A DNA stretch of 64,000 bases from Pontederia crassipes (GCA_030549335.1 CM060191.1:5895001-5959000); one strand, 5' to 3'. Shown: positions 23,906 to 36,570, counted from the first letter of the stretch. Made by a program: numbers and translations. The notes: generated by a model from the letters alone, not told the origin.

Positions 23906-24689
23906 AATGACTTTTACTCAGACGGACGGCCAATCGAAGAGGACAATCCAGACATTGAAAGACATATTGAGAGCATGCGCGTTGGATTGGCACGGTACTT
24001 GGGACAAGCATCTTTCTCTTATAGAATTCTCTTATAACAATAGCTTTCATGCCAGTATAGAGATGTCTCCCTTTGAGGCGTTGTATGGTCGTCCATGTCG
24101 TTCTCCGGCATGTTGGGGCGAAGTGGGAGAAAGAAAGATCTTGAGCGTTGAATTACAGAAACAAACACAAGAATATATAGACAGAGTCGAACTGATAAAA
24201 AAAAGAATGAAGTCTGCTCAAGATCGTCAGAAGGCCTACGCAGATAAGAAGCGCCGAGAACATAAGTTCGAGGCAGGTAATCAAGTTCTGCTCAAAGTTT
24301 TACCCACCAAAGGAGTAATGCGCTGCAGCAAACGAGAAAAATTGAACTTAAGGTACGTAGGTCCTTTCGAGATACTCGAAATGGTTGGAGATTCAGCATG
24401 CAGGTTGGCCCTGCCTCCGGCGTATTCAAGAGTACACAACGTTTTTCTACTCCGGATGTACAAGCACGACTATGCCAACGTGATACAAATTGAGGAACCA
24501 AATCTCAAGGAGGATCTGACGTATGAAGAACAACCCACGGAGATATTAGAGTACTAGGAACATCAGCAAGGGAGGAATAGAATAGCATTAGTTAAAGTGG
24601 CATGGAAACATCACCAAGGAAAAGAAGCCACTTGGGAAGTCGAATCGGAAATGCGAGAGAAATTTTCTAAACTTTTCAGTAAGTCTTAA
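23906..24689 (+). pseudogene. Ty3/gypsy integrase C-terminus and chromodomain, 5' truncated
   Basis: Begins abruptly inside the integrase core ([20 protein letters not shown]) after AT-rich DNA, then open to 24557: [49 protein letters not shown] premature TAG replaces a Gln codon (CAG in the minus copy) at 24555, after which the chromodomain continues (GRNRIALVKVAWKHHQGKEA, TWEVESEMREKFSKLFSKS). It is the near-identical inverted partner of 16168-16790. The RT, RNase H, PR and gag that should precede it are missing. Confidence 0.9.
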
Positions 24690-24733
24690 CCCTTATCCAA
24701 ATTCGAGGACGAATTTTTTTTAGTGGGTAATAA

Positions 24734-26997
24734 TGTGACATTTCGTTCATTAAAAAAAAAGAGACGAAACGATCGATCGACAGGGGAGGCGTGGCCTCCC
24801 GACCGTTCGCCTCTGGCCGACCAAGGGTCGGCCGGGGCGTATAAAGAGGGGGGAGAGGGTCGCTTCTGCGTCCTCTTGGAACCCGACTATCGCCTCCCCC
24901 TCTCTCTCATCTTCCCCATGTCCGGCGAGCGGCGACCGAGCGCACGAGCAGAGCAACGACGGACAGCGACACCGACGACCCTCGACGCATGACTTCGACC
25001 CTCCCTCGAGTGCGTAAGGACCGGGCAACTCCCTCGCACCGATCCCGAATGGCCGATGACAATCGGACAACGAACAGCGACCGACGGACCCATTTTTCTG
25101 ACAAACAAGGTACCCTAGCATTTTAATCTCATAGACGATGAATTAACGATCAATAGATGCGTAAAGTAGATCCATATTGATCCTGAAGTAGTTTCCTACA
25201 AATTTCTTATTCATGACGACGTCAATCGACGACCGGAAGGACGCCGGAATCAATAAAGAAATTTGGCGGCCTTGTTTTATCGCAGGGACCGGTCGATCGA
25301 TCCTGCGAGCGATCGACCGGTCCACTTACAGAACTTTTTTTTCGAATCCTGCTCTACCGGTCGACCGGCCTCACCATGGCGGTCGACCGATCTATATGAT
25401 GATAGACATGTTTGAACTATACGATCGGTCGATCGGCCACAAGGAAGGGTCGACCGATCTGAAGTGCAGTGCGCATCTCTTCGGCCTGACGGTCGGTCGA
25501 CCGACAACATGGATGGTCGACAGATTCGCAGGCATATTACCAGAGAATCCCGGCCGACCGGTTCCAGAGAATCGCGAGCGGTCGACCGGTCCATCAGGAG
25601 CGGTCGACCGGTCCGACAGAGACCCAATGACTTAAACTAAATTGTATCAATACACACTTAATCTTAATTACGACTCTGACCAGTACACCTACACTGGCTG
25701 AGTCTTTTTGAACAAAGATTGATTTCAGAGTATCCCAAATATATATTTCATAGTAATTAAAGATGAATAAAGTAAAGGCAATGATGTGGGATTATTATGT
25801 GCCGCCCCTAAAGTTAAAGTAACGTTCATGGTTAAAGCAATGGGGGAATATGTAGTTAGCTGAGGGGACAGTGAATCTACTAGCTTAGATGCCCACTATT
25901 CCTGAGATTTCAAGTGTTCTCCCATCGTTATCTCGAATTGAAGGGTGATGCTTTGGTCACACCTCTTCCTTAAAGATTAGAGAATTATGTCAGAGGGACA
26001 GGTAGTTAGCTGAGGAGACAGCGAACCTACAAGGTCTTCTAATCGACCACTGTTCCTGGATTGTAGAAATTCTCCCCCTACCTTCCGAATTGGGTGAGGC
26101 AGTAACACCCACTCTCCTTTCCCGTTTACGGGTTTACTGGCATCAGTGATTCAGAGAGGCACCTCTGACTTTCCAACTTAATAAAATCCAACTCGTCTAA
26201 GACAACTAACCTTAAGGACATCCTAGTAATGTAAAAGATGTAGTGTAACTCACATAAGAGCAATGAAACGCAAAGTAAAGTATTGTAAAGCAAGTCAGAG
26301 ATAATGTAAAGTCAAGTATAGTACAACACAACAGAGACATTGTAAAGCAAAAATCAAAGTAATGTAAAGATAAAGTATTGTTATAATACAAAATAGAGTA
26401 CTGATATGAATAAAGCCTTATACATTGTCTTCATTGATCCTTACTTCATTGTCTATAGCTATTGTACTGGGCATTTTTGCTCATGGGTATTCTATTCTCC
26501 TGCATTGGGATTTTGCAGGTGAGAATACCAACTGAGGATTGTGGAAGAGCGCAGGGCTTGGCGGAGTTGCACATGACTGACATTTTTGCCCTGAGCATTT
26601 TTATTTCATAGTTGTTTAAATCATGTTATTGTTCAGAGACATCATGTTTTTACTTCCTCTCATAGAACTTTAGACAAGTTTCATTATATTTTCGCATAAT
26701 TTTCTATATTGCAAAAACACTATGTTCCGCACATTTTCCATAATATGAACTATAAACTTTCGCATAATTTCTATAATACGAGACATTATGAAGTTTCCGC
26801 ATTTTAGTCATTCACTATGGCATCTTGGTTACTCTTCCGCATTTAAGGTCCACTATTTGCTTTATTATCTTTTTATTAGTGTCACGTAAGACATTTTGTT
26901 GAATGGTCAAGGTCAGCAGAGAAATAGGCAGTGTAGCGCTCCCGAGGTCAAACTGACCACCTACGTGGCAGGATGTGTGATTTTGGGGGGCGTTACA
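24734..26997 (+). mobile_element. LTR of the Ty3/gypsy chromovirus (plus orientation, 2264 bases)
   Basis: From TGTGACATTTCG to GGGGGGCGTTACA, with a primer binding site right behind it. A TATA box (GCGTATAAAGAGG) is near 24837-24849. A block at 25285-25615 holds about eleven GGTCGACCGG-like palindromes. Homologous, inverted, to 14431-16041; bases 25971-26593 are extra here. It follows integrase and chromodomain and is followed by a primer site, so it acts both as the 3' LTR of one element and as the 5' LTR of the next. Confidence 0.85.
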
Positions 26998-27000
26998 GTT

Positions 27001-27012
27001 TGGTATCAGAGC
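27001..27012 (+). promoter_or_regulatory. Retrotransposon primer binding site (initiator Met tRNA)
   Basis: TGGTATCAGAGC starts three bases behind the LTR end. It is the standard complement of the 3' end of plant initiator methionine tRNA used to prime reverse transcription. Confidence 0.85.
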
Positions 27013-27198
27013 TTAAGTTCTTGGCTCCCTCATTGATCATAGTAAAGTATAGGTTCATGCATAGCATTCGTTGTTTATATTGTTACACAGCTCAAAGTAA
27101 GTCATATGCAAGCTTCTCAAGCATCTACGGCTCAAGTAAATAATAAGTGTATTTCCTATGAGAATCATACTTATATTATTGAGTTTATTATGTCATAG

Positions 27199-27369
27199 AT
27201 GCCTCCATGCCGCATGATTTTACGTAGGGGAAGTCATATAATTGGGATTAATAGACACCCACTAGATCCCCCAATCCCTCCACAGCCTGCTTCAGAGGGA
27301 CCAGAGCATTCAGATTCGGATTTGGAGAGCGTTGAGAGTAATGATCCTGATTTATTCCCACTTAATTAA
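27199..27369 (+). pseudogene. gag start fragment of the plus-strand element
   Basis: A 56-codon frame starting MPPCRMILRRGS behind the primer site and leader, Pro-rich and acidic (DLESVESNDPDLFP) before a stop. The start is homologous to the frame at 28325. It is followed directly by part of another LTR, so the rest of gag is lost. Confidence 0.65.
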
Positions 27370-28106
27370 AGTTAAGCTCGCATAGGATAACGAACATCAA
27401 GAACTTCATAGTAATGTAAAAGATGTAGTACACCCAGAGTATAGTAATGAATAACAGAGTATGGTATAGTATAAAATATTGTTAAAGTAAGTGATAAAGT
27501 ACAGAACTGGATATGCATGTTCCATGACCTACAGAGATTAGGGTATGGGATCTAATGAATAAAGTAACTGTTTCATGATTATCTGTCATCAGTATGGATT
27601 TATCAGATTATCATTTTATCATATATGTGCCTATGTGTACCGTGCGTTAGCTCACGGGTATTCCATGCCCTGCTTTGGAATTTTGCAGATGAGCACCCTG
27701 CTTAGGGAGGAAGTGGATAATGCAGAACTTCAGGGTGGCAGCACATCACTTACAGAGAATCCACAAGCTTTTCGTCATTTGTATTCTACATTGGATTATC
27801 TTTTTTTTTGTACATATGAAACACTTGAATTTCCCTTCTTAGCCCTACATATGTTGTTATTTCCTAGAACCATTTGAATTATCCTCATTTCCCTATTTTC
27901 TTGAACTATCCCATGTCGTGTGACACCTTTGAATTTCAATGATATTTCTTTCACATTCTCTTTTCATTGTTATTTCTCTATCATTTCTTTTGCCACGTGT
28001 GTCATATGTTGACCGGTCAAAGTCAAGGTAGTAGTAGGCAGTGTGGCACTCCCTTGATCAATCTTATTGCCAGCGTGGGAAAATGGCTAATTTTGGAGGC
28101 GTTACA
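27370..28106 (+). mobile_element. Partial LTR (3' part) of a related element
   Basis: Diverged but clear homology to the last 800 bases of the 24734-26997 LTR (shared GTAATGTAAAAGATGTAGT; CTCAYGGGTATTC...; ATTTTGCAGRTGAG), ending GGAGGCGTTACA. The 5' part of the LTR is absent. A degenerate primer site follows. Confidence 0.7.
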
Positions 28107-28109
28107 ATT

Positions 28110-28121
28110 TAGTATCAGAGC
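28110..28121 (+). promoter_or_regulatory. Degenerate primer binding site
   Basis: TAGTATCAGAGC, one mismatch from the standard TGGTATCAGAGC, three bases behind the partial LTR. Confidence 0.7.
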
Positions 28122-28725
28122 CTAAGTTCTTTGCTCCCAGTGTTCATAGTAGATTATTCATAGTAGAGTATAAGTCATTGCATTATCTTCATTGTCCATT
28201 GGTCTCATAGTCATGCTAAAGTCATGTGCAAGCTTCCTGAGCAACTGCGACTCCACTCCTCAAGTAAGTAATGGTTGAATTATTCACATGAATTATTTTA
28301 TATTGAGACAACTTATTTTTGTAGACGCCTCCACGCCACATAACTTTTAAAGTAGTACGTGGCGGAAGAAGAGTCTTCTGGATAGCTGAATCCATTATGC
28401 ACCTCCCAACTCCATTGACTCAAGAGCAGGTGCAAGCACGAGCACAAGGCCGTAGACGTGGCCGTGGCAACTCGATCCCACCACCCCCAGCTCCAGAGGT
28501 GCAGGAGCAATCTGATTTGGAAAGCGTGAGGAGCAACTACCCAGTGATGTCTCCTCCACCATTTGAAGTGTCTGAAGAAAATGTACAAGGAAGAGAATTG
28601 CAAAGTCGGGAACAGGAAGGTGCGGTGGCACGCTCGGGCAGCCCTCCAAGTTTGCCACCAGAAGAAGTCCCTTATTGCATACTCCGCATACAATTCGGGC
28701 ATTACTCCGGGGAGTGCCCAGATAT

Positions 28726-31700
28726 TGTCACGACCCCGAATTAAACCTTAGTTTAATCCGAAGCTCGAGACTCATTACGGACGATCATATAAAATTGAAA
28801 AAGATTGCGGAAACGTGATATAAATTTTTCTTTTATAACATACATAAAAATAAAGATATCATAAAATAAACTATACAATTTATAATGAACCTTCAGAGCA
28901 AAACAATAACCCTAAAATTTTACATTTCTTACAATGATTTTGCTTCATACAACATATAAAATATTACATATGCATTACACATAATCACACCTCTCGACAT
29001 CCTAATAGAAGGATACGAGGGACTCAAATCTTTCCATCCTACCACGAATCTTTCAAATACTATCACCTCGCATGATTCCAAAAAATTATCTGAAAAATAT
29101 TAGAAACAACAGAGTGAGCTAAAATAGCTCAGTAAGTTGATAACTCATAGCCTATGTGTTGCCAACTAATCAATTCGGAATGACATGGAAAATCATGCGA
29201 TAATCATAATAGCAAAATATGTATTTTCATATATTGGATAATTACATATATAACATACTAATCAGAAACATCACACTCAACTTGTAATCAATATCATATA
29301 AATCATGATCAACGATGTAGCACTTAGCTCCATTCTATCTCATCCCTTCCGGGGAACAAATCATATATCGATAGGTGTACTCTAGAGGTGGCCCCTACGG
29401 ATTCTAGAGGTGGCCCCCATCACGACTACTTACGATGTGACACTTAGCTCCAGTATATCTTATCCCATTTCTAAGGAACAAAATGATGCATTGGATTCTA
29501 GAGGTGGCTCACATCGTGATCAGCGATGTAGCAATTAGCTCCAACCATCATACATGCAATGCAGACATATGTAGATGCATGATTCATAACATAACGATCA
29601 TATCTCGAATATCAAAAGATGAATCAACTCATTCATATGGAATAGGATTACATCACATAAGATGGCTCCATAACATTTCACATGTGCTTTACCAATGAAC
29701 CATCAAATTGATCAATCATTCAAAATATAATTTTCATATAAACTAGACGATATATGAATTTAATATATATAATAATTGTATCTCAAATATCAGAAGATCA
29801 TTCATATATACTTTTCATCATTGCATTTTTCGAAATCAATTCATAACATATCCAAAACATATTCAATAATATCACAGTCAATGACACACCGAATTAAAAA
29901 AATGTGAATACATAGAGTAGGAGAAACCAACTTACCTCACATAAATGATCACACAAGGTGTTTCCTCATTTCTCTTTCTAACATTAATCTTCTTTCCTAT
30001 AGCAATAATATATGTTCATATTATTATATTATAAAATGAACACCAACTTATGATGCTTAGAATATAACACACATATATATAATTTATGTATTCAATCTTC
30101 TTGCTTTACCGGTCAAAAGTGTGTTATGATAGTTTGCACACTTGGTTAAAGAAAATTCATAACTCTTAATATCCATAACAAAATAACATGATTCTAATTT
30201 TATTTAACCTTAGACTTCTTGAGGTGTAACTCGTAAATTTTATAGAATTTATAACTTGCTGAACTGAGTACAATAAATTTTATGATTACGAACACAATCT
30301 GCCCATACTTTCCTTCTGATAGATGTTTGGTTAAACATTTATAACATTCACAAAAAATATCATTTTTGAATGACTCTAATTTTAAATGAAACATAACAAC
30401 AGTATCTTTAGTGCTCTAATTTATAAAATAATTTCATGACATATTGAATTTAATACATAATTTACAAAAGCAAATAATAGTTAGATGGTAGCATCTTAAA
30501 TATGAATGGATAGCTTTCTCTATGGACATCCAATAAATCTGATTCCAAATCTCAATAAAACTATACTTGAAATTGTACAACATATATTTATTTTATATTT
30601 TTACTCTTCACAATTTATCTATAGAAAATTCCGTAAACACAGATGTTATTATCCTGTTCATACTTTTAAAAAAACTGATATACTATTTATTCTACTCATA
30701 ACTTTTTGTACATAGATTATTTTCAATGATTAAAATTGTTTTATAACCTTAGTTCAGGTAAGTGTGCGACATAGAGAAAAAAATCATAGTTTATCTTAAA
30801 ATATAAAATTTACCACCTAATTTATACTTAGGCCTGCTTGTTTTGCTCCGACAACAAGACATTTCAAACTAATTAAAACATAACTTTATAAACAGGGGTG
30901 ATTCTAAAATAATTATTTCTTATCTGTAAATCACACCTCCAAAGGATCATTTGATCCAATTTTTTAGATTTTAAATTACAATAAAATATTTTATTATCCA
31001 ATGCAACCTTCCGCTTCTAAAATTTAAAACTGAAACATATGATGTTTCAATCTAACTCTTCTAATTTCTCGTCAATTCAATGATATAATGATTCTACTTA
31101 TATATAAAATTGCTGAGAAAATTTAAAGAGATTAAATAAATCCATCTTATGCATACCTTTAATCTTTTTTTTTCTTCTCCTCTCTTTCGTAACTCTCTTG
31201 ATTCGGCCGGCATCCAAGGATATAACAAAGGAAAGAATCTCTTTCCTTTATTACACAATTCCTTCCTTCTTCTGGTTGACAGCACAAGAAAATAAGGAAG
31301 GTTTTTCCTTGAAGGCAATAATTTCTTTCCTTCTTCCCTCTCCATTCGACCTTTTTTTTTTTCCTTTCTATCCTGGCCACTTCCTTGTTTATTTTTCTTT
31401 CCGTAAAAAGAAGGCGGTTTCGTTTTCCTTCTTATCTCTCTTTTTATGTTATTTATAGTGCTATAAGTCAGTTGGAAGATTGGATAAAACTTGATATAAT
31501 AAATTAAAACATATGATTGGCTGAGGGAGGAGATGGCTATAGCTTTGAGACTATGTCGATCGGTTAGATATTATGAGATTTTTTTTACCTTTTTATCCAT
31601 TAATTAAGGCTGGTCAAATGGGGAAGGAAATTAAGACACATATCATTAATTAAATAGAAGGTAATTAGTCCAATTCGAGGCCACCATATTACTGTGCATA

Positions 31701-32140
31701 ATTACCTAAATAATTTAGTTAATTACCTTCTTAAGATTGTTACTTTAATAATTATGACAGCTTATACCGAGTTCCAAATGTTACACCAATTCAAGTATTT
31801 GTAAGGGCTAACTTATTAGCCGGTTGAAATAAAATTAATTTAATTTCCTAAAACATAATTATAATATTTTAAACTTAGAACATATGAAGCAATTAGCATA
31901 AGAAATTATAGACTAAGCTCGTTAGCTTGCTCTTGATTAGTTTACTTAGAAAATCATTATTAATAACTTCAAAGTCAATTATCATGACCAAGTATCCATG
32001 AGAGCTAATTCCTCAATTGGTTAATTCAATCATAATTAACATGTAATATTATAATCAAATAAATCATAGATTAAGGAGAGTAATTAACTTAATTGATAGC
32101 AATTAAGTTAATTTACATAAATGCATTTTGGGTTATTACA
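28726..32140. mobile_element. Solo LTR-like insertion, 3415 bases
   Basis: Begins TGTCACGACCCC and ends GGGTTATTACA, flanked by GATAT (28721-28725) and AATAT (32141-32145), a 5-base target duplication with one change. The frame of the interrupted gag continues across when it is removed. No primer site, gag or pol was seen inside, so it looks like a solo LTR of another Ty3/gypsy family. Bases 29300-29550 contain three diverged copies of a block with TTAGCTCCA ... CTAGAGGTGGC. Orientation is not certain. Confidence 0.7.
29305..29550. repeat. Diverged tandem block inside the inserted LTR
   Basis: The motif GATGT(A/G)(G/A)CA(C/A)TTAGCTCCA recurs near 29314, 29430 and 29524, with TTCTAGAGGTGGC-like segments between. 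The spacing is about 95-115 bases. Typical of long plant gypsy LTRs. Confidence 0.55.
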
Positions 32141-32206
32141 AATATTACTAAGCGTAGAAAAATCTCCAAGGATGAATCTATAGAGACTTCACGATGCAAT
32201 GAATAG

Positions 32207-35175
32207 TATGATACCAGGAGCACTTTTAGATATTTAATTTTCTTTTGAAATAAGACCTCACTATGATGGATTTGTCATCATGTGTGGCACATTTGTTCAT
32301 TGATTTAGGCAAGGGCAATAAAGAAATAAAAGTTATTTTAATTTAAAGAACATCTTCAATTATAACTTATCATCAATTATGTTTTCTCTCATAGATCTCT
32401 CCTCCAAGTAAAATGCAATAACCAATAGATGAGGTCGAAGATCGCAATGATAAAGGGGTCCAGAATCTCCCATCTCAGTCGGGACGTCAGGAACGACAGC
32501 TTCCTCCCCCGTGCACCATACAAGAATTCTGAAGATTGAGGCCGTCTACTTATAGCGGCGAAGGAGATATAGACGTGTAACCTTGCAAAATAATTGAATG
32601 ATGACCTGTTTATTGTCATTTTAAAATAATTAACATTAATAATATTTCCTTATATTTTTAATATATATTGTTTTAATAATATTACTTTCTTGTTAAAAAA
32701 ACTGTGAACAGTTTTCTTTTCCTCATTTTTTTATATATATTTCTCTGGTTTTTTTTCTTATCTTTCGTTTATCGATTTCAATTTTAATTTAATTCATCTT
32801 TTTCTTTAATTTTTCTTTGTACCGATTTCTTTTCTAAATCACCTCTCATAATTGATTTCCTAACGTTCTTCCTTAATTACAATTCCCATAATATATTATA
32901 TTTCGTATTTCTCTCCCCATTTTCAATTCTTCTTCCACTTTCAGCTGGTTTCTTTTTGGCTCTCTCTAGTATCTACCTGCCCCATGTACACGTACACACG
33001 GCCACTGCTCTTATATGTCCATCACTATCTGATTGAAAATTCATTCAACGAGAGAGAGAGATGAACTGCCACATGCTGAATCTTCCATGGATCGCTACGA
33101 GAGAGAGAGAGAGAGAGAGATGAACTGCCACATGCTTTCTAGTACCTTTTTTTTTATATCATATAGTCTTCATGGACCAAAGTGGCAATGTAAACTGTAA
33201 AGCTTGTACTTACGCCACACGCCTTCTACTTTTACCACAACGGTCAGGGGCCATGCATGCAATCTCCATACCTTTCGTTACGTACGTGGGTCACTTAATT
33301 CTTAACCATATGGAGAGAGAGAGAGAAAAAAAGGGCGTTAATTAGTTGATGCTTCCAAATCTTTGCACGTCTTAAAGTGTGGACATAAAAGAGTTATCCA
33401 ACACGTACCAAATCTTTATGCTGTCAGAGAATTTGACATAAAAGAGCCGGACCGACCAAATCTTAATACGTAGGTAACAAGTCTTTATTTTGACTCGTTG
33501 GTTGCCCTTGTTGGATCGAGGTGAGACATACATCATAACTAACCATTTGTCACAGTTGCAGCATTATCCTAAGTAGGATAACGTTACAAGTCTTCTTTTT
33601 TCTATATACATCAAAACTGAAAATGAATTTACTCTACTGATCAGCTTTGAAGTGCGTCGCTGTTGAAATAAATATTCAATTCTAACATTTTCTCTCTCCT
33701 TTCAATTTTATTTTGTAATTTGACTGTTCTTTATATTTTAATTTATTTATCAAATCTGAATAAAAATAAATACAGAAGAATGCTGGAATGATATAACTTT
33801 GATGTGCTCAAATGAGTTAGAAAAGCTTGAGACCTTCACCCTTGATCTCGCCTAGAACTTATATGATAAATTCTAAAGTTAAACTGTTTTAGAAAAAAAT
33901 GGAGTGTAAATGGAAAGAAAATTAACATATTTTTAAAGAGACAAAATATGTTCATAATCAAAATTTTGACAATAAATATTTTAATGAAACAAATTAGGAA
34001 GCTTGCGATATTTCATGAAACGAAAAGAAAATATCAAATAATTAATGATGAATTGTTGGTTGAATTTTAAGGACCATCACCGACCATGAGTAGACGAACT
34101 TATAAATAGAGAATCAATTAATATCTGCATTAATTAAGAAGTCGATTAAGAAAAAAATAAATAAAATAAAAAATAAAAAATAGACCTTGGGCCAACGACA
34201 TAAATAAAAAATAAAAAAAATAATTTGTCTCTTGCATTTGTGCTAGTAATCATATAAGCCACATTTACAGCATTATATTGATTATGAATTTAGGGAAAAA
34301 ATACAAATACAAGTGAGAAAAAGGAATTAGCATGTAAGCTGCAATATGCATAGGATTTGAAATGCCAGGTACATCGCATAAATTTATTTTTCTAATTGTT
34401 CTTTTTTTTTTCATTTTCGAATGCTTAATAGTAGAATGGTCAAAATATTTTTTATATTGATTCGAAAGCATTAGAGTAGACTTAATCGAAATAATTAATT
34501 ATAACTTTAATTTGTCGTTCTTTTGATTGAGAAACCGTCTCCAATGAAATATCTTCCATGACTTCAGAGATAAAGATAAAAAGTTGATGTAATCCCGATG
34601 TTTCAACAAAATGACAGCGAGAGCAAAAAAGCGAACACGAGCCCCTGCCCCGCGCGAGAGCGCTGCGTGCCGACGCGTGGGGGGCCCCCGCGAGCCAATT
34701 TGTAACGCTGCATGCTGCGCTTTTAGTCGGCCTCGCGCTCACCTGTTGCCAGAGTAAACGATCTCACCTGAATACGTGTGATGCAACGAACGTACATCCC
34801 ACGTGGCCACATGACCACAAGTCCATCTATATAACAAATTCCCCTTGTATGAAAAGCGCCACTCACCAAACGTAATATATTAATTGCATAATTCATATAT
34901 ATATGCAATTAATTAAATGATATAAATATAAATATTCAATATATGTACAACAACATAAGTTGTATACATCACAAATGCTAATGTTATAATAATTTTCACA
35001 ATATTATTTATTAATTATTCATATTAAACAGTCGAAAACTACAAAGCTTCAGACGTTGAATTCCATAATAGGCGTAGGCTAACTTAAATGCCAAGACAGA
35101 GAAAATTTCACCCATAAAACCCAGAAGAAAAAAAATACGGGGCCGTGGCCACGCTAATAACACGTGGCTTCCACG
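32207..35175. other. AT-rich intergenic DNA with GA microsatellites
   Basis: No gene recognised. Two GA runs (about 33052-33060 and 33101-33119) are each followed by TGAACTGCCACATGCT, a local duplication with a 63-base step. Further GA at 33312. A stretch at 32440-32580 is richer in G+C and open on the minus strand but matches nothing I know. Bases near 34620-34740 are also GC-rich without a recognisable product. Confidence 0.45.
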
Positions 35176-36451
35176 TTAGGCGGCCGAAGGAGCAGTCACG
35201 TACTTGACCGGACCGACCTCCGCCAGCGCCGCCCGCAGAGGCGCCTCGCCGTCGATCGCCACCGCCAGGCCCTTGTAGTCGAGGCTCTCGTCGTTGTAGA
35301 CGTCCCACCACTTCTTCACCAGCTCCTTGATGTCTTCCCTATCCATGTTCGCCTCCTTCCCAGTGAACCTCCATGGCTTCGAGCCCTACGAAGGCCCCGC
35401 CGGCGGCCATACCGTTAGAATCAACGACCGCATTGAGATCTCAAAGGTTTAAAATGAAATTCCGACGTGCGGAGTACTCACCGCAGCGCAGTAGTGCACG
35501 ACCTTGACCTTGTCGAGCTCGACGTTCTCCGGGTGCCTCCAGAGCATGGCCAGGACGAGGTTATAGATCAACGGGATGGGCTTGTAGATATCCTTGAAGA
35601 ACATGTTGAGGAAGTCCTACAGAGCACGATGAACAGACAATCGAAGTTGTCACGGGCATATACGAATTTCATATGTCCCATTGATCGTACTCTTAGCAGT
35701 TCTGTACCTGTTCGGCGAAGGGGGTGGGTGTTGTGATCTTAAGAGTGGCGAGGAGGGATTCGCAGGTCGCCACGCTAGGCTCGGACACGAACATGCCGGC
35801 GTTGAAGTAGAGGGAGGGACGGGGGCCGAGGCTGCCGTCCGCCGGCCAATTCACCTTGTCCGGGCACTGTTGGCAGTAGCCGATCTTGTACTGCGGCGTG
35901 TGGCTCCACGTCTTCTCGCAGAAGCAATCCATCACGGCGTAGAAGCCGCCGTCCGGCTGGTCGAACAGGTGGTCGATGTTGTCGTAGACCTGTATGTCGG
36001 CGTCCAGGTACAAGATCTTCTCGTACTCCACGAACTGAATGCCACAACAATCGACCAAATAAACACGATCGCCCAGCAATTAAAGCAACTAGCAACTCAA
36101 ATGACCGATGGGAGATTTTACCTCCCAGATACGTAGCTTGGAGTAGTTGATGACATAGTAGGCCATGGCGAACTGGGTCTGGTTCTCCGGCGGGTACACC
36201 GGCTCGATCTCCCGGACGATGCAGCCCTGAGACGCGAGCAGCCTGCGGTGGCTCTCCGGCACGTCGGGGAGCACGGCTACCACGAGAGGGTACGCCGTGC
36301 CGACCTTGCGCAATCCTTTGGCCAATCCGACTACACCCTTTACATAGTCGCCGTCTCCAGCAAGAAAAGTCACGTAGGCCCTCGCCGGCACCTGCTGCTT
36401 CCCACCGGCCGCGGCGGCCGTCATCCCAATCTTCGTCAACTCCGGCGCCAT
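35176..36451 (-). CDS. GolS: Galactinol synthase (GT8 family)
   Basis: Four exons on the minus strand: 36122-36451, 35708-36034, 35482-35616, 35176-35385; all junctions GT-AG, phase 0, giving 333 residues, the usual family length. The enzyme transfers galactose from UDP-galactose to myo-inositol, giving galactinol, the first committed step to raffinose-family sugars, in the cytosol. Visible: ARAYVTFLAGDGDYVKGV at the start of the GT8 fold, the Mn-binding DXD in YLDADIQVYDNIDHLF (Asp121/Asp123), YFNAGMFV, HYCAAGSKPWRFTGKE, and the family C-terminal hydrophobic pentapeptide APSAA. Exon 1 is very GC-rich. The ATG at 36451 is the first in frame. A TATA-like site and a perfect heat-shock element lie upstream, in line with known stress induction of the family. 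Confidence 0.96.
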
Positions 36452-36556
36452 CGTTACTGCAAAAAGCTCGAAAAGGACTGGAAATGGAGAATAACAAGAC
36501 GTTTTGTGATCAGAGGGCTTGGAGTGGTTTGAGTAAAATTTTACGGGGACTTCGGG

Positions 36557-36570
36557 GTATTAAATAAGCT
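36557..36570 (-). promoter_or_regulatory. Putative TATA box of galactinol synthase
   Basis: GCTTATTTAATAC on the minus strand about 110 bases upstream of the ATG. Confidence 0.4.

Larger units (their letters stand above)
28325..32206 (+). pseudogene. gag fragment split by an inserted LTR
   Basis: The frame starts with ACG at 28325 where the paralogue at 27199 has ATG, and is open (TPPRHITFKVVRGG, GRRRGRGNS, Pro-rich) to 28725. The last part, CILRIQFGHYSGECPD, is a damaged CCHC zinc knuckle. The 3.4-kb insertion at 28726-32140 interrupts it: rejoining after the target duplication continues ITKRRKISKDESIETSR to a stop at 32204-32206. No homology to pol was seen after that. Confidence 0.65.

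Noticed and set aside
29305-29550. Regularly spaced repeats considered as a CRISPR-like array
   Set aside because: Plant nuclear context, diverged repeats, no constant spacer length; it is an internal LTR repeat.
32389-32619. 76-codon minus-strand frame
   Set aside because: No recognisable domain, no splice partners and isolated in AT-rich DNA; not supported as a gene.
34620-34740. GC-rich patch with minus-strand open frame
   Set aside because: Short, no domain or neighbour exons; composition alone is not enough.
35681-36497. Long plus- and minus-strand open frames across galactinol synthase
   Set aside because: They are GC-rich shadow frames of exons 1 and 2 and run across introns without splice logic.
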